Assembly: GCF_003260975.1 (NCBI RefSeq)
Contig: NZ_CP030041.1
Span: forward strand, 124,001-188,000
Origin: Echinicola strongylocentroti
GTDB lineage: Bacteria; Bacteroidota; Bacteroidia; Cytophagales; Cyclobacteriaceae
Direction: 5' to 3'
DNA length: 64,000 nt
Shown here piece by piece: positions 8,101 to 16,725 of this stretch. Made by a program: the position numbers and the translations under genes. The first letter of the stretch is position 1. Every line of letters begins with the position of its first letter. Below the pieces are notes generated by a model that ran no database searches, was not told the DNA's origin, and saw nothing but the letters and a program-made list of their open reading frames with translations.

Positions 8101-8868
8101 ATGAAACAAAAAGTTACGCTTTTGCTCATTATGATCTTTTTAGGCTCAATGAGCTATGTTTTTTCCCAAAGCCAAGATATTTTTGAAATCAAAATTTACC
8201 ATTTCAGTACGGCTGAACAAGCAAGTAAAACCAATCAGTTTTTGGAAGAATCCTATATTCCTGCGATGCACCGGAAGGGCATCCAGCATATAGGTGTCTA
8301 TGAGCCCTTGGAAACGGATAGCTTGGCCGGGAAGAGGATCTATGTCTTCACTCCTTACCCTTCTGCAAATTCTTATATGGATATCTCGTCCACGCTTCAC
8401 CTAGAAGATCTGCCCAAAGGAAAGCACTACCAAAAGGCTACACACGATGCCCCTCCTTACGACCGTATGGAAGCTATTTTACTAAAAGCCTTCAGTGGAA
8501 TGCCCCACTATGACATTCCCAACTTGGAAGGGGATCAGGAGGAGAGAATTTATGAACTTAGGAGTTATGAAAGTCCCACTGAGCAACTGTTTCACAACAA
8601 GGTAAGCATGTTCAATAATGGCGAAATTGATATTTTTGACCGACTAGATTTCAATGCGGTGTTCTACGGTGAGGTCATCGCTGGGCCAAATATGCCGAAC
8701 CTAATGTACATGACATCCTTTACAAACATGGATGCTGAAAAATCCGCTTGGAAGGCTTTTGGTGCTGACCCAGCTTGGATTGAGCTTAGAGATGATAAAG
8801 CGTACCAAAATAATGTCTCTCACATCGATATTATGCTGCTCAGACCACTCGAATACTCTGAATTGTGA
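8101..8868 (+). CDS. secreted NIPSNAP-family protein
   Basis: A 255-aa protein with a signal peptide (MKQKVTLLLIMIFLGSMSYV, cleavage near FSQS). It is followed by two ferredoxin-like alpha+beta halves. The second, beginning RIYELRSYESPTEQLFHNKV and ending HIDIMLLRPLEYS, is the NIPSNAP signature, and the first half (FEIKIYHFSTAEQASKTNQF) is a degenerate copy. NIPSNAP domains are dimeric alpha/beta-barrel relatives whose bacterial function is unknown; in Bacteroidota they are often secreted, as here. It stands alone with its own terminator at 9023. Confidence 0.85.
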   Translation: MKQKVTLLLIMIFLGSMSYVFSQSQDIFEIKIYHFSTAEQASKTNQFLEESYIPAMHRKGIQHIGVYEPLETDSLAGKRIYVFTPYPSANSYMDISSTLHLEDLPKGKHYQKATHDAPPYDRMEAILLKAFSGMPHYDIPNLEGDQEERIYELRSYESPTEQLFHNKVSMFNNGEIDIFDRLDFNAVFYGEVIAGPNMPNLMYMTSFTNMDAEKSAWKAFGADPAWIELRDDKAYQNNVSHIDIMLLRPLEYSEL

Positions 8869-9022
8869 TCGGGGAAACAAAATGAGCTGGTTTTGCCTGC
8901 TGCGGCAGATCATCAGGCCGCAAAACCTTTGCGCCATGGCGCAGGTAGGCTAATGCCACCTCCGTATTGAACATGATCTCAGCTATTCTAATAATAGTGC
9001 TATCCAACATTAATTGGGAGCT

Positions 9023-9068
9023 TGTCTGGTGTTAATAGTCCTTTCTGCACCAGACATGTTCTTTTTTC
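9023..9068 (+). terminator. terminator downstream of the NIPSNAP gene
   Basis: A perfect 9-bp stem TGTCTGGTG / CACCAGACA (9023-9031, 9048-9056) is followed by TGTTCTTTTTTC. It lies 150 bp after the stop codon; the sequence between shows only short inverted repeats (GGTTTTGC near 8890 opposite GCAAAACC near 8920). Confidence 0.65.
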
Positions 9069-9162
9069 TAAGATGGATTGTAGGGAGAGAGATTGTTCGG
9101 CAAGACACCTTGGCATCCCATCTATCATTCTATCCAAAAAGCCTCCGTAGCCAATGGTCGGT

Positions 9163-9753
9163 TCAGTCCTTAGGGGGAGTGATCATGATGTGGGCACGGT
9201 GTGTTCCCGGATCCATGATCCAAGGCATACCCGGTGCTTCCGGCTTCAATGGAAGCCCCGTACTCTCCACAGTCGCATAGGGAATGTACACCACATACCT
9301 GAAGTTACCGTCCAGCACCTTGCCCTTGCTCCAGTCCACCTCTTTTTCATCGGCAGTTAATACAAAAAGCGTAGCACCATTGTCAGGCATCGTGAGGCTG
9401 CCAGCCTGTACTTCTTCCTCCCTAATATCAAAAATCTCCCGAAAGCTTTTGCCTTCCTTTTTCAATTCCCTCCCCCTCTGCATGAAGGGTTCCAAATCCT
9501 CTTGATAGCAGGCGACACTCAACCCATTTTGCTTAGGGTCATCGCCTATGCAAATCATTTCATTTTCTCCTTCCCTAAGAACAGTGAATTCTCCTTGCGC
9601 ATTATAGCCATAGACTTTTGCTCCTTTTCTATTCTCTTCAGGAGCGGCCAAAACAGCCACTTTGATCTGAATGTCTTTTGGAGGAATGGAACTCTGTCCA
9701 GGGGAATAGCTAAAGCTGGCAAACAATAATAGTATTATCAATCCTGGTCTCAT
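9163..9753 (-). CDS. secreted hypothetical protein, 196 aa
   Basis: The N-terminus MRPGLIILLLFASFSYSPGQ is a signal peptide. The mature protein is one soluble domain with no motif I can name; recurring features are AAPEENRKGAKVYGY, ENEMICIGDDPKQNGLSVACY and a C-terminal block ending PWIMDPGTHRAHIMITPPKD. The two cysteines could pair or bind a ligand. The family is probably conserved (the segments read as structured, not degenerate) but its role is unknown. It is transcribed towards the NIPSNAP terminator, with no partner gene. Confidence 0.7.
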   Translation of the reverse strand: MRPGLIILLLFASFSYSPGQSSIPPKDIQIKVAVLAAPEENRKGAKVYGYNAQGEFTVLREGENEMICIGDDPKQNGLSVACYQEDLEPFMQRGRELKKEGKSFREIFDIREEEVQAGSLTMPDNGATLFVLTADEKEVDWSKGKVLDGNFRYVVYIPYATVESTGLPLKPEAPGMPWIMDPGTHRAHIMITPPKD

Positions 9754-9858
9754 AGCAATTGGTTTACCCCGCTAAATTAATTGCAGGTTTAGTACAAAAT
9801 ACCTATTCAATTTACCATTATTTTTGCTTCAGGCAAAAACAACTGAAGGGATCAGTTA

Positions 9859-10386
9859 TTATTCCTCTTCAAACATGCCTTTTAGATCAGTCATGATGTC
9901 TTCTACTTCCTGCTTTTTGATCTCAAAAGCTTGGTCATTGGCACTGTTGTTCTGGAAGTGGTGCCAGTGTTTTTCTGCTTTTCTGATTACGCGTGGGGTA
10001 ATATCAAATTCTGTATAATCCAAGTATTCCTTAGCCAAGGTAGAGGACTTAAAATTACCAAAAAGGTAGATTCTAAGGATATCCACAAAACTACCACTAA
10101 GGTCAAACCCTTCCAGTGCTTGGACAAAATTCCCATTGCGCATCTTATTGCTTTTATCATGGATTACTTCCAGAAGTGGATCCAGAGCGGCTTCATTTTG
10201 TTCCATTGCCGATAAGCCTCGTGCAGCCAAATAGGCACTTTCATAATCCTCTCCCTTCAATACCTCTATCAGCTTATAAAGCACTTCCTCCCCTCCTATT
10301 TCAGCCAATTTATCGGCATAGATAAAGGCTTCATCCTCTTGTTTGTCACACATTTTTTGGATCAATAAGTCGATATTGTCAGCCAT
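9859..10386 (-). CDS. HEAT-repeat protein, 175 aa
   Basis: The frame is open further upstream to 10548, but the ATG at 10386 (MADNIDLLIQKMCDKQEDEAF) is the plausible start, because the extra 54 residues are hydrophobic nonsense that would overlap the divergent gene. The protein is a stack of helix pairs (EEVLYKLIEVLKGEDYESAYLAARGLSAM, then EAALDPLLEVIHDKSNKM) typical of HEAT/ARM scaffolds, with a helical charged tail. No catalytic motif is expected. Its start is 79 bp from that of the VLRF1-like gene on the other strand, so the two may share a control region. Confidence 0.7.
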   Translation of the reverse strand: MADNIDLLIQKMCDKQEDEAFIYADKLAEIGGEEVLYKLIEVLKGEDYESAYLAARGLSAMEQNEAALDPLLEVIHDKSNKMRNGNFVQALEGFDLSGSFVDILRIYLFGNFKSSTLAKEYLDYTEFDITPRVIRKAEKHWHHFQNNSANDQAFEIKKQEVEDIMTDLKGMFEEE

Positions 10387-10465
10387 GTTTCTTGATTTTT
10401 TCGGTACTTTGACAAAGATAAGGGCTAATTCGACAAGCCTGCACAGAAATGGAAAATTCATCCCC

Positions 10466-11164
10466 ATGCACAAAAAGTTAATCCCTGCCCAAGACTGTCC
10501 TAGATTGATTGAAAAATTCAACGCATCGGCCGAAAAGGTAGAATTCAATAGTAAAAAGAACAGCTTGTACTTTTATAATAGTGAGGTGAAAATAGGCCAA
10601 ATACGCCTACCCATCCATTGGAAATCACCGGATGATATGAGCCAAAACCGATTGGAAGACACCAATTACATCCTCTTAATCATCCGTTCTGGAATAGCCG
10701 CTGTTGGGTATTTTGAGAATGGTGACAATATGGACCACAAGGTGTTTAGGGCATACATGGTGCGGAAGAAGCAAGGGAAAAGCCAAATCAAGCATTTGAA
10801 TACCAAAGGTAAATCCCGTGCGGGTTCTCGGGTCAGACTAGCAGAAACCCTTGAGTTCTTTGAAAACATCAATTCACGGCTCACCAAGTACATTAATGAG
10901 TTTAGAGTTGACAAGATTGGTATAAGTTACGCCACCACGCTAGTCCCTTACCTGTTTGGGTCCAAGGTAAGCACGCCATTTCAGAAAGATGATCCCAGGA
11001 TCTTTAAAATACCCACACACATCTCCCACCCGACATACGATTCTCTCCTAGAGGTCAATGATTTTTTACTGAAAGCTACCGTCCAATACGTGGATAGCCT
11101 TGCGACATTGTTGGATGTGCCTAATGACAACAGCGACAAAGAGGAAGATCTTGAAGATTGGTGA
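10466..11164 (+). CDS. Vms1/VLRF1-like (aeRF1-fold) protein
   Basis: The ATG at 10466 is chosen over 10343, which would overlap the divergent gene's coding start. The 232-aa protein contains LLIIRSGIAAVGYFENGDNMDHKVFRAYMVRKKQGKSQIKHL followed by KGKSRAGSRVRLAETLEFFENI. This matches the VLRF1 domain of eukaryotic Vms1/ANKZF1, including the GxSQ motif whose glutamine is needed for cleaving peptidyl-tRNA on stalled ribosomes. Bacterial VLRF1 members have been described in Bacteroidota by comparative genomics. The biochemical role here is inferred. The acidic C-terminus (DNSDKEEDLEDW) is unusual but short. Confidence 0.7.
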   Translation: MHKKLIPAQDCPRLIEKFNASAEKVEFNSKKNSLYFYNSEVKIGQIRLPIHWKSPDDMSQNRLEDTNYILLIIRSGIAAVGYFENGDNMDHKVFRAYMVRKKQGKSQIKHLNTKGKSRAGSRVRLAETLEFFENINSRLTKYINEFRVDKIGISYATTLVPYLFGSKVSTPFQKDDPRIFKIPTHISHPTYDSLLEVNDFLLKATVQYVDSLATLLDVPNDNSDKEEDLEDW

Positions 11165-11319
11165 TCCTTTTATCAAAACGCTATTCACTTGGACTTTTTG
11201 TCGCCATTATTTATAAATCCTTACACAAACGTGCACGAGATTCTCCCTAATATGATGATTGCAAGGTAATTTTAAAAGTTAACCATAAAGACGGGTGTCA
11301 CTACCTAAATTAGCAACAC

Positions 11320-12759
11320 ATGAAATTATATGTAATTGCCACGTTGGTACTGTGCTTTTTTTATCTGGATAAATCCTATGGCCAAAGCAACCATTACTGG
11401 ACCAGAAACTATGGAAGCGAGTCCATGCTCCTAAACGGCTCTGTGATCGGCGGAGTGACAGATTTGGGTGCAGTATACTATAACCCAGCACGATTGGCAC
11501 TGACTGAAAACCCAGCATTTATCATTAGTGCTGATGTTTATGAACTAAACTCCTATAGGATTGAGGACGCCATTGGAAACCGCAAAGACCTCAAGCAATC
11601 CTCCTTCGGAGGCGCTCCATCCCTAGCTGCTGGAACGATCGATATGAAAGAAAAATCCAGATCAACATTTGCTTACGCGATATTATTAAGATATGACAAT
11701 GACTTTGGGTTTTCCTACAGGGATGAAGTAACCAGGAATGTTTTGCCCAATGTACCTGGAGACGAACTTTTCGAAGGGGAGCTAAACGTGACCAACAACC
11801 TAAAGGATCAATGGTTTGGCGGTAGTTGGGCTTATAAACTAAAAGACAATTTCAGTTTCGGGGTATCTTTATTCGGGTCCAGGACCGAAGGAAGTAAAGG
11901 CAATAAGTTTGACATGACGGCTCTTGACCAGAATAAGGACATTACCAAATATGACTACAGCCGGGGATATTCCTTTCAGAGCTATGGGATCTTGGCCAAA
12001 TTTGGAGCAGCCTACTCTACCGACCATATGGACTTAGGCATGACCATTACCGCACCACGAGCACACCTTTTTGGAAAGGGAAGTTATAATTACCAATTGT
12101 ATTTTGCAGCTCCAGATGACAGCGGTATTGAGGACATATATACCAATGATTATCAAAGTGATCTGGACATCCAGTTAAAGTCACCTTTATCTATAGGTAT
12201 GGGAGCAAGTTACCATTTGGCCGAAAACAAAGTAATTCATTTCAGTGCGGAATATTTTGGCAAAATCTCCACCTACAATATCCTGGAAGCTGCTCCACAT
12301 GAAATGCAGAGCAAACCCGATTCAACTATCTACTTTTCACTGACAGATAGCCGAAAAAGTATCGCAAATGCGGGTGTAGGAGTAGAATGGTTTCTGAGCA
12401 AAAAGGTGAGTTTTTATGGTGGTTTCAGTACTGACTTTAATGCTGCACCAGAGAATACCGTTAGTTTTGTAACCCAAGAATCCAGCGCCAGTAACATTTC
12501 TTTTGATGCCAATTTCTATCATGTGGCCGGAGGGGTTTTGCTTAAGTTCAAGGGGGCTGAATTTACCTTGGGCGCTACCCATACCAGTGGAAATACCGAC
12601 TTCGATAAGCCCGTCAATTTCCCTACAGGCGATAATCCCTCCGATGTAACCATCGCCAATGATGGTAGAATGCTATGGGACCGATGGCAATTTATCGTAT
12701 CCTTCTCCGTGCCTTTCTTAAAAGATTATGTGGATAAGCTAGAGGAAAAGATTTTTTAG
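11320..12759 (+). CDS. outer-membrane transport protein (OMPP1/FadL type)
   Basis: A signal peptide (MKLYVIATLVLCFFYLDKSYGQ) precedes a long chain of alternating amphipathic strands ending in WQFIVSFSVPF, typical of an outer-membrane beta-barrel. The segment GGVTDLGAVYYNPARLALTENPAF near residues 44-67 is the conserved N-terminal hatch signature of FadL/TodX-type porins, which let hydrophobic compounds such as fatty acids pass. The 479-aa length fits. The true substrate cannot be told. The gene is solitary, and its downstream flank runs into a decayed transposase. Confidence 0.8.
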   Translation: MKLYVIATLVLCFFYLDKSYGQSNHYWTRNYGSESMLLNGSVIGGVTDLGAVYYNPARLALTENPAFIISADVYELNSYRIEDAIGNRKDLKQSSFGGAPSLAAGTIDMKEKSRSTFAYAILLRYDNDFGFSYRDEVTRNVLPNVPGDELFEGELNVTNNLKDQWFGGSWAYKLKDNFSFGVSLFGSRTEGSKGNKFDMTALDQNKDITKYDYSRGYSFQSYGILAKFGAAYSTDHMDLGMTITAPRAHLFGKGSYNYQLYFAAPDDSGIEDIYTNDYQSDLDIQLKSPLSIGMGASYHLAENKVIHFSAEYFGKISTYNILEAAPHEMQSKPDSTIYFSLTDSRKSIANAGVGVEWFLSKKVSFYGGFSTDFNAAPENTVSFVTQESSASNISFDANFYHVAGGVLLKFKGAEFTLGATHTSGNTDFDKPVNFPTGDNPSDVTIANDGRMLWDRWQFIVSFSVPFLKDYVDKLEEKIF

Positions 12760-12799
12760 GTATAAGTTAAACCCACAAAGATAAAACCAAAAAGCCGAA

Positions 12800-13534
12800 A
12801 AAGTAACCAATTCAGTAGAAAATATCACACCCTTCGGCGGCTATAATTTTGTTTTCAAGTTTTTCAAAGATTCCGTCCTTTCGGATCTGATAGATAAACA
12901 GCTAGACATGAAAGTGAAGACCTTCGGTTTTTCTTCCAGTGATATTTTCATCAACCATGAATGTCCGTCTATTTTAACGGGGGCAACTGCAGCGAGGACG
13001 TCAACGCCATCATAGAGGCCATCTCCAACATGTCTCAGGCATGCAGGTGTGCAGTGCCGACACCATTCTCAGGGGAATCAAAGAACTGGGCACCGAGACA
13101 GTTTTCATGGAAAACCCCTACAGTTGGGTAAGGCACGGGTTCAACCTGAACGCAAGGCTAAATGAGTCATTGGTGAAGGGGTTAAAACATACCGGACAGC
13201 TCAAAAGCAACCGAATGTACGACCTGGATTACGACAACCAAGTCCAGCCGACCGAAAAGTACGATGCGGAAAAGACATACAAAAATGCCTACGGTTACCA
13301 GCCCGGTATTGCCTCCATTGACAACCTGCCGGTGTACATTGAGGGCAGGAACGGCAACAGCCAAGCGAAATACCTCTAGGAAGAAACCCTGGAAAGGGCG
13401 TTTTCAAACCTGCAGGGCAACAAAATAAAAGTGGGTAGGCCTTCTGCTGACCTGAATAGTTTTTCCATTCTGCAACCGAAAAGTGAACCGAAACAACAAT
13501 GGCGAATCCAAAATGATCACTATAGTGACATTTA
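12800..13534 (+). pseudogene. decayed IS1380-family transposase
   Basis: Three frames together spell the IS1380 DDE transposase. VTNSVENITPFGGYNFVFKF starts at 12803; after a +1 shift near 12960 comes MSVYFNGGNCSEDVNAIIEA; after another near 13040 come MQVCSADTILRGIKELGTE and YDLDYDNQVQPTEKYDAEKTYK. A TAG at 13377-13379 interrupts KYL-(stop)-EETLERAFSNLQGNKIKVGR, and the C-terminal third is missing or scrambled. No terminal inverted repeats are evident. It cannot encode active transposase; it is a remnant at the boundary between core genes and the first glycan locus. Confidence 0.85.
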
Positions 13535-13541
13535 AAACATC

Positions 13542-14864
13542 CTAATTATCTACCTGCGGATTTTGGATAATATCAATTTTTAAGTTCACCCCCAACTCTC
13601 CTGTCAGCTCCTCCAAATATTCCCTAAAATATTCCTCCTGTGAAAACCCAGGGTCTGCCAATTCCCAAGCAGCTACGGCGTAATATTCCAATGGCATACC
13701 TTCTTCGATTTTTACCTTGGCCAAAAAACTATCGGTAAGCTGCCCCCTCTGGGGAGCTTCTGTCCAGCCTTCGTAAATGGTATTCGGAATGATCAGTGCC
13801 AATCCCAAATACCATTCTTTGTCATAGGTTTGCTTATCATGGGTATAGAGCACCGTAAAATCCCCTTTTTTGAAGGTCTGGAGCATTTTGTCCGTATGGA
13901 TATTGACCAAGCCGATCACGCCTGTTTCATCTCCTTGTAGGTTATTAAACACCACCGAATTATGATAACCATACATGCCTGGCCATATCTGAGTGGTTTC
14001 GGTGACCTGATAGGTTCTTCCTGTTTCTTCTGGTGTCCAATCCTGATAAGCATATTTCATCAAGGAAACCAACGGACCACTTTCGACCACCTCAAAAGTC
14101 GTCTCGGCCACATTATTGGCACTGTCTCGCTGGGTGACGCCCAGCCGAACGGCTTGGTCATCTATCAAAAGTGAATAGCCACCAATTCCCACTGAAGTAC
14201 CTACGGACAGGATATCCCTGCCCCAAACCTCCATGACATGGTAGTTATCCTCTGTCACGCCCGCTGCATTAATACCGACATTTCGGGGTGACATGGTACT
14301 TACTTTTTTGCCGAATACATCTTTGGAATTACGGCCATCAAGGTAATGCCGAAAGCCCACCTTGTCATTTTCCCATGATGGGCCATCGGTCTGATAAGGT
14401 TGATAGCCCATTACACCTGGCAATTCCTTGGGATAAAACGTATCCTTCTTGGCAGGACGCACCGTATCTGATTCTGACGGTCTGACCCCAAACCGCACGT
14501 AGGTCCTCTCTTGCCATTCCAGAGCCTCCGTCTTCCAATTAAGGCTTATTTCCTTGGATGCTCCCCGATCCAAATCCAATAAGAAAAATAACTCATCCCA
14601 CTCTCCATCCCCATCCGTATCGACCAATTGGCTCGGAATCGTATCTGATGAGCGCTTATCCATCAGTAGAGGCTGCATTCCTTTTTTAACGGAAATGCCC
14701 AACTTTCCCTTTGGAATGCGTACGGGCTTTTCTGATACATCAACCTGACTTGGATTACTGGCCGAAATCAATACATCATCTTCCATTTTGGTTTCACAAG
14801 CTACCACTAAAAGACAACCTATAAATAAAGAAAACAACCTGTGATTAAAATGTTGGTTAATCAT
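13542..14864 (-). CDS. DUF4861 lipoprotein
   Basis: A lipobox (LLVVAC, Cys23) predicts lipid anchoring. The body matches DUF4861: DTDGDGEWDELFFLLDL near 85-100, then a beta-rich domain with FGVRPSESDT, GFRHYLDGRNSKDVFGKK and MEVWGRDILSVGTSVGIGGY. DUF4861 proteins are frequent in Bacteroidota glycan loci for acidic polysaccharides; their activity is not established to my knowledge, and a carbohydrate-active role is inferred. Its ATG overlaps the stop of the upstream putative lyase gene by 4 nt (ATGA), so the two are translationally coupled and probably act on the same glycan. It is the last gene of the operon that begins with susC. Confidence 0.8.
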   Translation of the reverse strand: MINQHFNHRLFSLFIGCLLVVACETKMEDDVLISASNPSQVDVSEKPVRIPKGKLGISVKKGMQPLLMDKRSSDTIPSQLVDTDGDGEWDELFFLLDLDRGASKEISLNWKTEALEWQERTYVRFGVRPSESDTVRPAKKDTFYPKELPGVMGYQPYQTDGPSWENDKVGFRHYLDGRNSKDVFGKKVSTMSPRNVGINAAGVTEDNYHVMEVWGRDILSVGTSVGIGGYSLLIDDQAVRLGVTQRDSANNVAETTFEVVESGPLVSLMKYAYQDWTPEETGRTYQVTETTQIWPGMYGYHNSVVFNNLQGDETGVIGLVNIHTDKMLQTFKKGDFTVLYTHDKQTYDKEWYLGLALIIPNTIYEGWTEAPQRGQLTDSFLAKVKIEEGMPLEYYAVAAWELADPGFSQEEYFREYLEELTGELGVNLKIDIIQNPQVDN

Positions 14865-16642
14865 TGAAATGTTAGTTTATGGGTAAATGGTGTAATGCCC
14901 GTAAGGTAAACATGATTGCCTTTTGTACGCAAGGAGCCAAAGTGCACACTGTATTTTTCACCATCCAAACGTCGAATCCGATCGTGTTTTTTAATGCCCG
15001 GCCCAAAGGTGATCTTATCCCCATCTTTCTCAAACACTCCTTGACCATCAGTCAAAAAGTAATTGTCCTCACCATCATTCGCTGATTCCACACCTTTCAA
15101 TTGCCCTGTCTGATCAAAACACATTTCCACGGTAACACTCACGCCCTCTAATCCAGTAACCTCAAAAAGCAAATCCACTATTCCATTGTTTTCTTCCACA
15201 GTTACTTTACTTTCCAATGTCTTTACATTGCTCACAGGGCGCTTGTCAAAGGCCATCTTGCTCCAAAACCTTCCGTCCACACTCGGGCTAAGCTCGTAAT
15301 CTCCATCTTTATGTTGAAGGGATTTTGGTAGTGGTTGGTAATAGGGTGCTTCCAACTTTTGGTAAAGGTGATATTCGCCATTTTCATGACGAAGTCCCTG
15401 GCTCCTGAAATGTCCCATACTGAAAAAATTAGCAGACATCCGCATGTACCAAAGAATGGCATTGCCTTTACGGTAACTGAAAAAGTTAGGACTTACAGAT
15501 CGGCCTGAGGCAATGATCAAAGGCCAATCCACCCCGCCAAAAATGGTGGCAGTGGTACTCTCCCTCCTGATGCGGGCAAGGCTACTGGTGGTAAACAGTT
15601 TTTCGAAATCCACCGGAACCTGTTCACCGGCCGGAAGGTCCTTTCGAAGCATTTCATCCTCCATAAAATGGAAAAATGCTTCCTCGACTATCATCCGGTC
15701 AAAACCAGGAAAGCCCTCGATCATCTGGCAGATTTTAGCAAAGCGTCCATTTTGATCATAGTTGGCCAAGTAACGATAATGAAGGTACTGCACCACAATA
15801 CTACGGTGGGAATATTGGTCTTGACGTCTGCTGTCTGTCGTTACCAGATCACCGTTTGGTTCCATGTAATAATAGGTCATCTCCAAACTCTTCCGTGGGG
15901 CTGCATATAGCTCTGGCCGCCCCAACAACCTTCCCAAAGCAATAAAAGCGTTGTTTTCCACGTCCGAATAGTTCATGCTTCGCTCTGGATAATGCCCGTC
16001 TTTGTCCAAGTAAATGCCTTCGCTTAGCCATTCATCAATGCGTTTCACATATTGCTGATCAGGGTAAAGCTGGTTGATCCTGGCCAGTGCATGGCACACC
16101 ACCCAGCGGTGATTTGGGGTATGAACCCCTCCTACTACCAGTGCATCGCCTGTTTTAAGCACAAATCCCTTGATCTTTTTCTTTACCGGATCCAGTCGAC
16201 CATCAGCCTTTTGGCTCAAAATATAGACTCCCGCACAAAGTGGCTCCATGATAAAAGCCGTATCGGGAGGAGATTCTAAGTTACCGGCATTGATGGTTCC
16301 GTCTGGGCGTTGATTCTCGATCAGTTTGTCCGCAGTATAGTCCAGTAAGCCTACCACCTCAGCGGCCTCATAAAACCGAGAATCGGCACAGCAATAGGCA
16401 GATGCCAACATCGCAAAATTATAGCCATAGCTTCGGCCTCCATGCTTATTGGCTTGATCTCCCTTATCAAGAAGATTTTCCACATGCTGGTCGTTGGCCT
16501 TTACCATATCTTGCCATAGCTGCGCTGTACCTTTATACCTTGGATGCTTGGCAATTGAAAAACCGAGTGTTGGCATCAGGTACATGGCTGAGCTCAAGCT
16601 AAAAGTCTGCTTCAGAAAAGTACTCCTGCTTATTTTTTTCAT
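14861..16642 (-). CDS. secreted putative polysaccharide lyase, (alpha/alpha)-toroid type
   Basis: Residues 1-30 form an export signal (KKISRSTFLKQTFSLSSAMYL); only one Arg is present in the twin-arginine position, so Sec export is likelier. Residues 40-400 look like repeated helical hairpins (FAMLASAYCCADSRFYEAAEVVGLLDY, HRWVVCHALARINQLYP, YSDVENNAFIALGRLLGRP) of a toroid fold, and the C-terminal 200 residues are beta-sheet-rich, the plan of heparinase/alginate-lyase-type enzymes. Candidate active-site residues are in YSHRSIVVQYLHYRYL (Tyr/His). I cannot place it in a numbered lyase family. It lies between susD and the DUF4861 gene, so a lyase or hydrolase role in that locus is inferred. Confidence 0.65.
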   Translation of the reverse strand: MKKISRSTFLKQTFSLSSAMYLMPTLGFSIAKHPRYKGTAQLWQDMVKANDQHVENLLDKGDQANKHGGRSYGYNFAMLASAYCCADSRFYEAAEVVGLLDYTADKLIENQRPDGTINAGNLESPPDTAFIMEPLCAGVYILSQKADGRLDPVKKKIKGFVLKTGDALVVGGVHTPNHRWVVCHALARINQLYPDQQYVKRIDEWLSEGIYLDKDGHYPERSMNYSDVENNAFIALGRLLGRPELYAAPRKSLEMTYYYMEPNGDLVTTDSRRQDQYSHRSIVVQYLHYRYLANYDQNGRFAKICQMIEGFPGFDRMIVEEAFFHFMEDEMLRKDLPAGEQVPVDFEKLFTTSSLARIRRESTTATIFGGVDWPLIIASGRSVSPNFFSYRKGNAILWYMRMSANFFSMGHFRSQGLRHENGEYHLYQKLEAPYYQPLPKSLQHKDGDYELSPSVDGRFWSKMAFDKRPVSNVKTLESKVTVEENNGIVDLLFEVTGLEGVSVTVEMCFDQTGQLKGVESANDGEDNYFLTDGQGVFEKDGDKITFGPGIKKHDRIRRLDGEKYSVHFGSLRTKGNHVYLTGITPFTHKLTFQ

Positions 16643-16675
16643 TTTTTCTCTTATTTAGTGGAAAGGCAGAAAACA

Positions 16676-16702
16676 GGAGATGCTCCCAGAAGGAGCATCT
16701 CC
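16676..16702 (-). promoter_or_regulatory. hairpin between susD and the putative lyase gene
   Basis: A perfect 11-bp stem, GGAGATGCTCC (16676-16686) with GGAGCATCTCC (16692-16702), lies in the 83-bp gap after susD. On the coding strand it is followed by TGTTTTCTG. It probably acts as a partial terminator or mRNA stabiliser that sets expression of susCD above the downstream enzymes. Confidence 0.65.
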
Positions 16703-16725
16703 CTTACAATCAAACCCCCAACAAT

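Noticed and set aside
13041..13379. 112-aa ORF as a stand-alone gene
   Set aside because: It is one fragment of the frameshifted IS1380 transposase.
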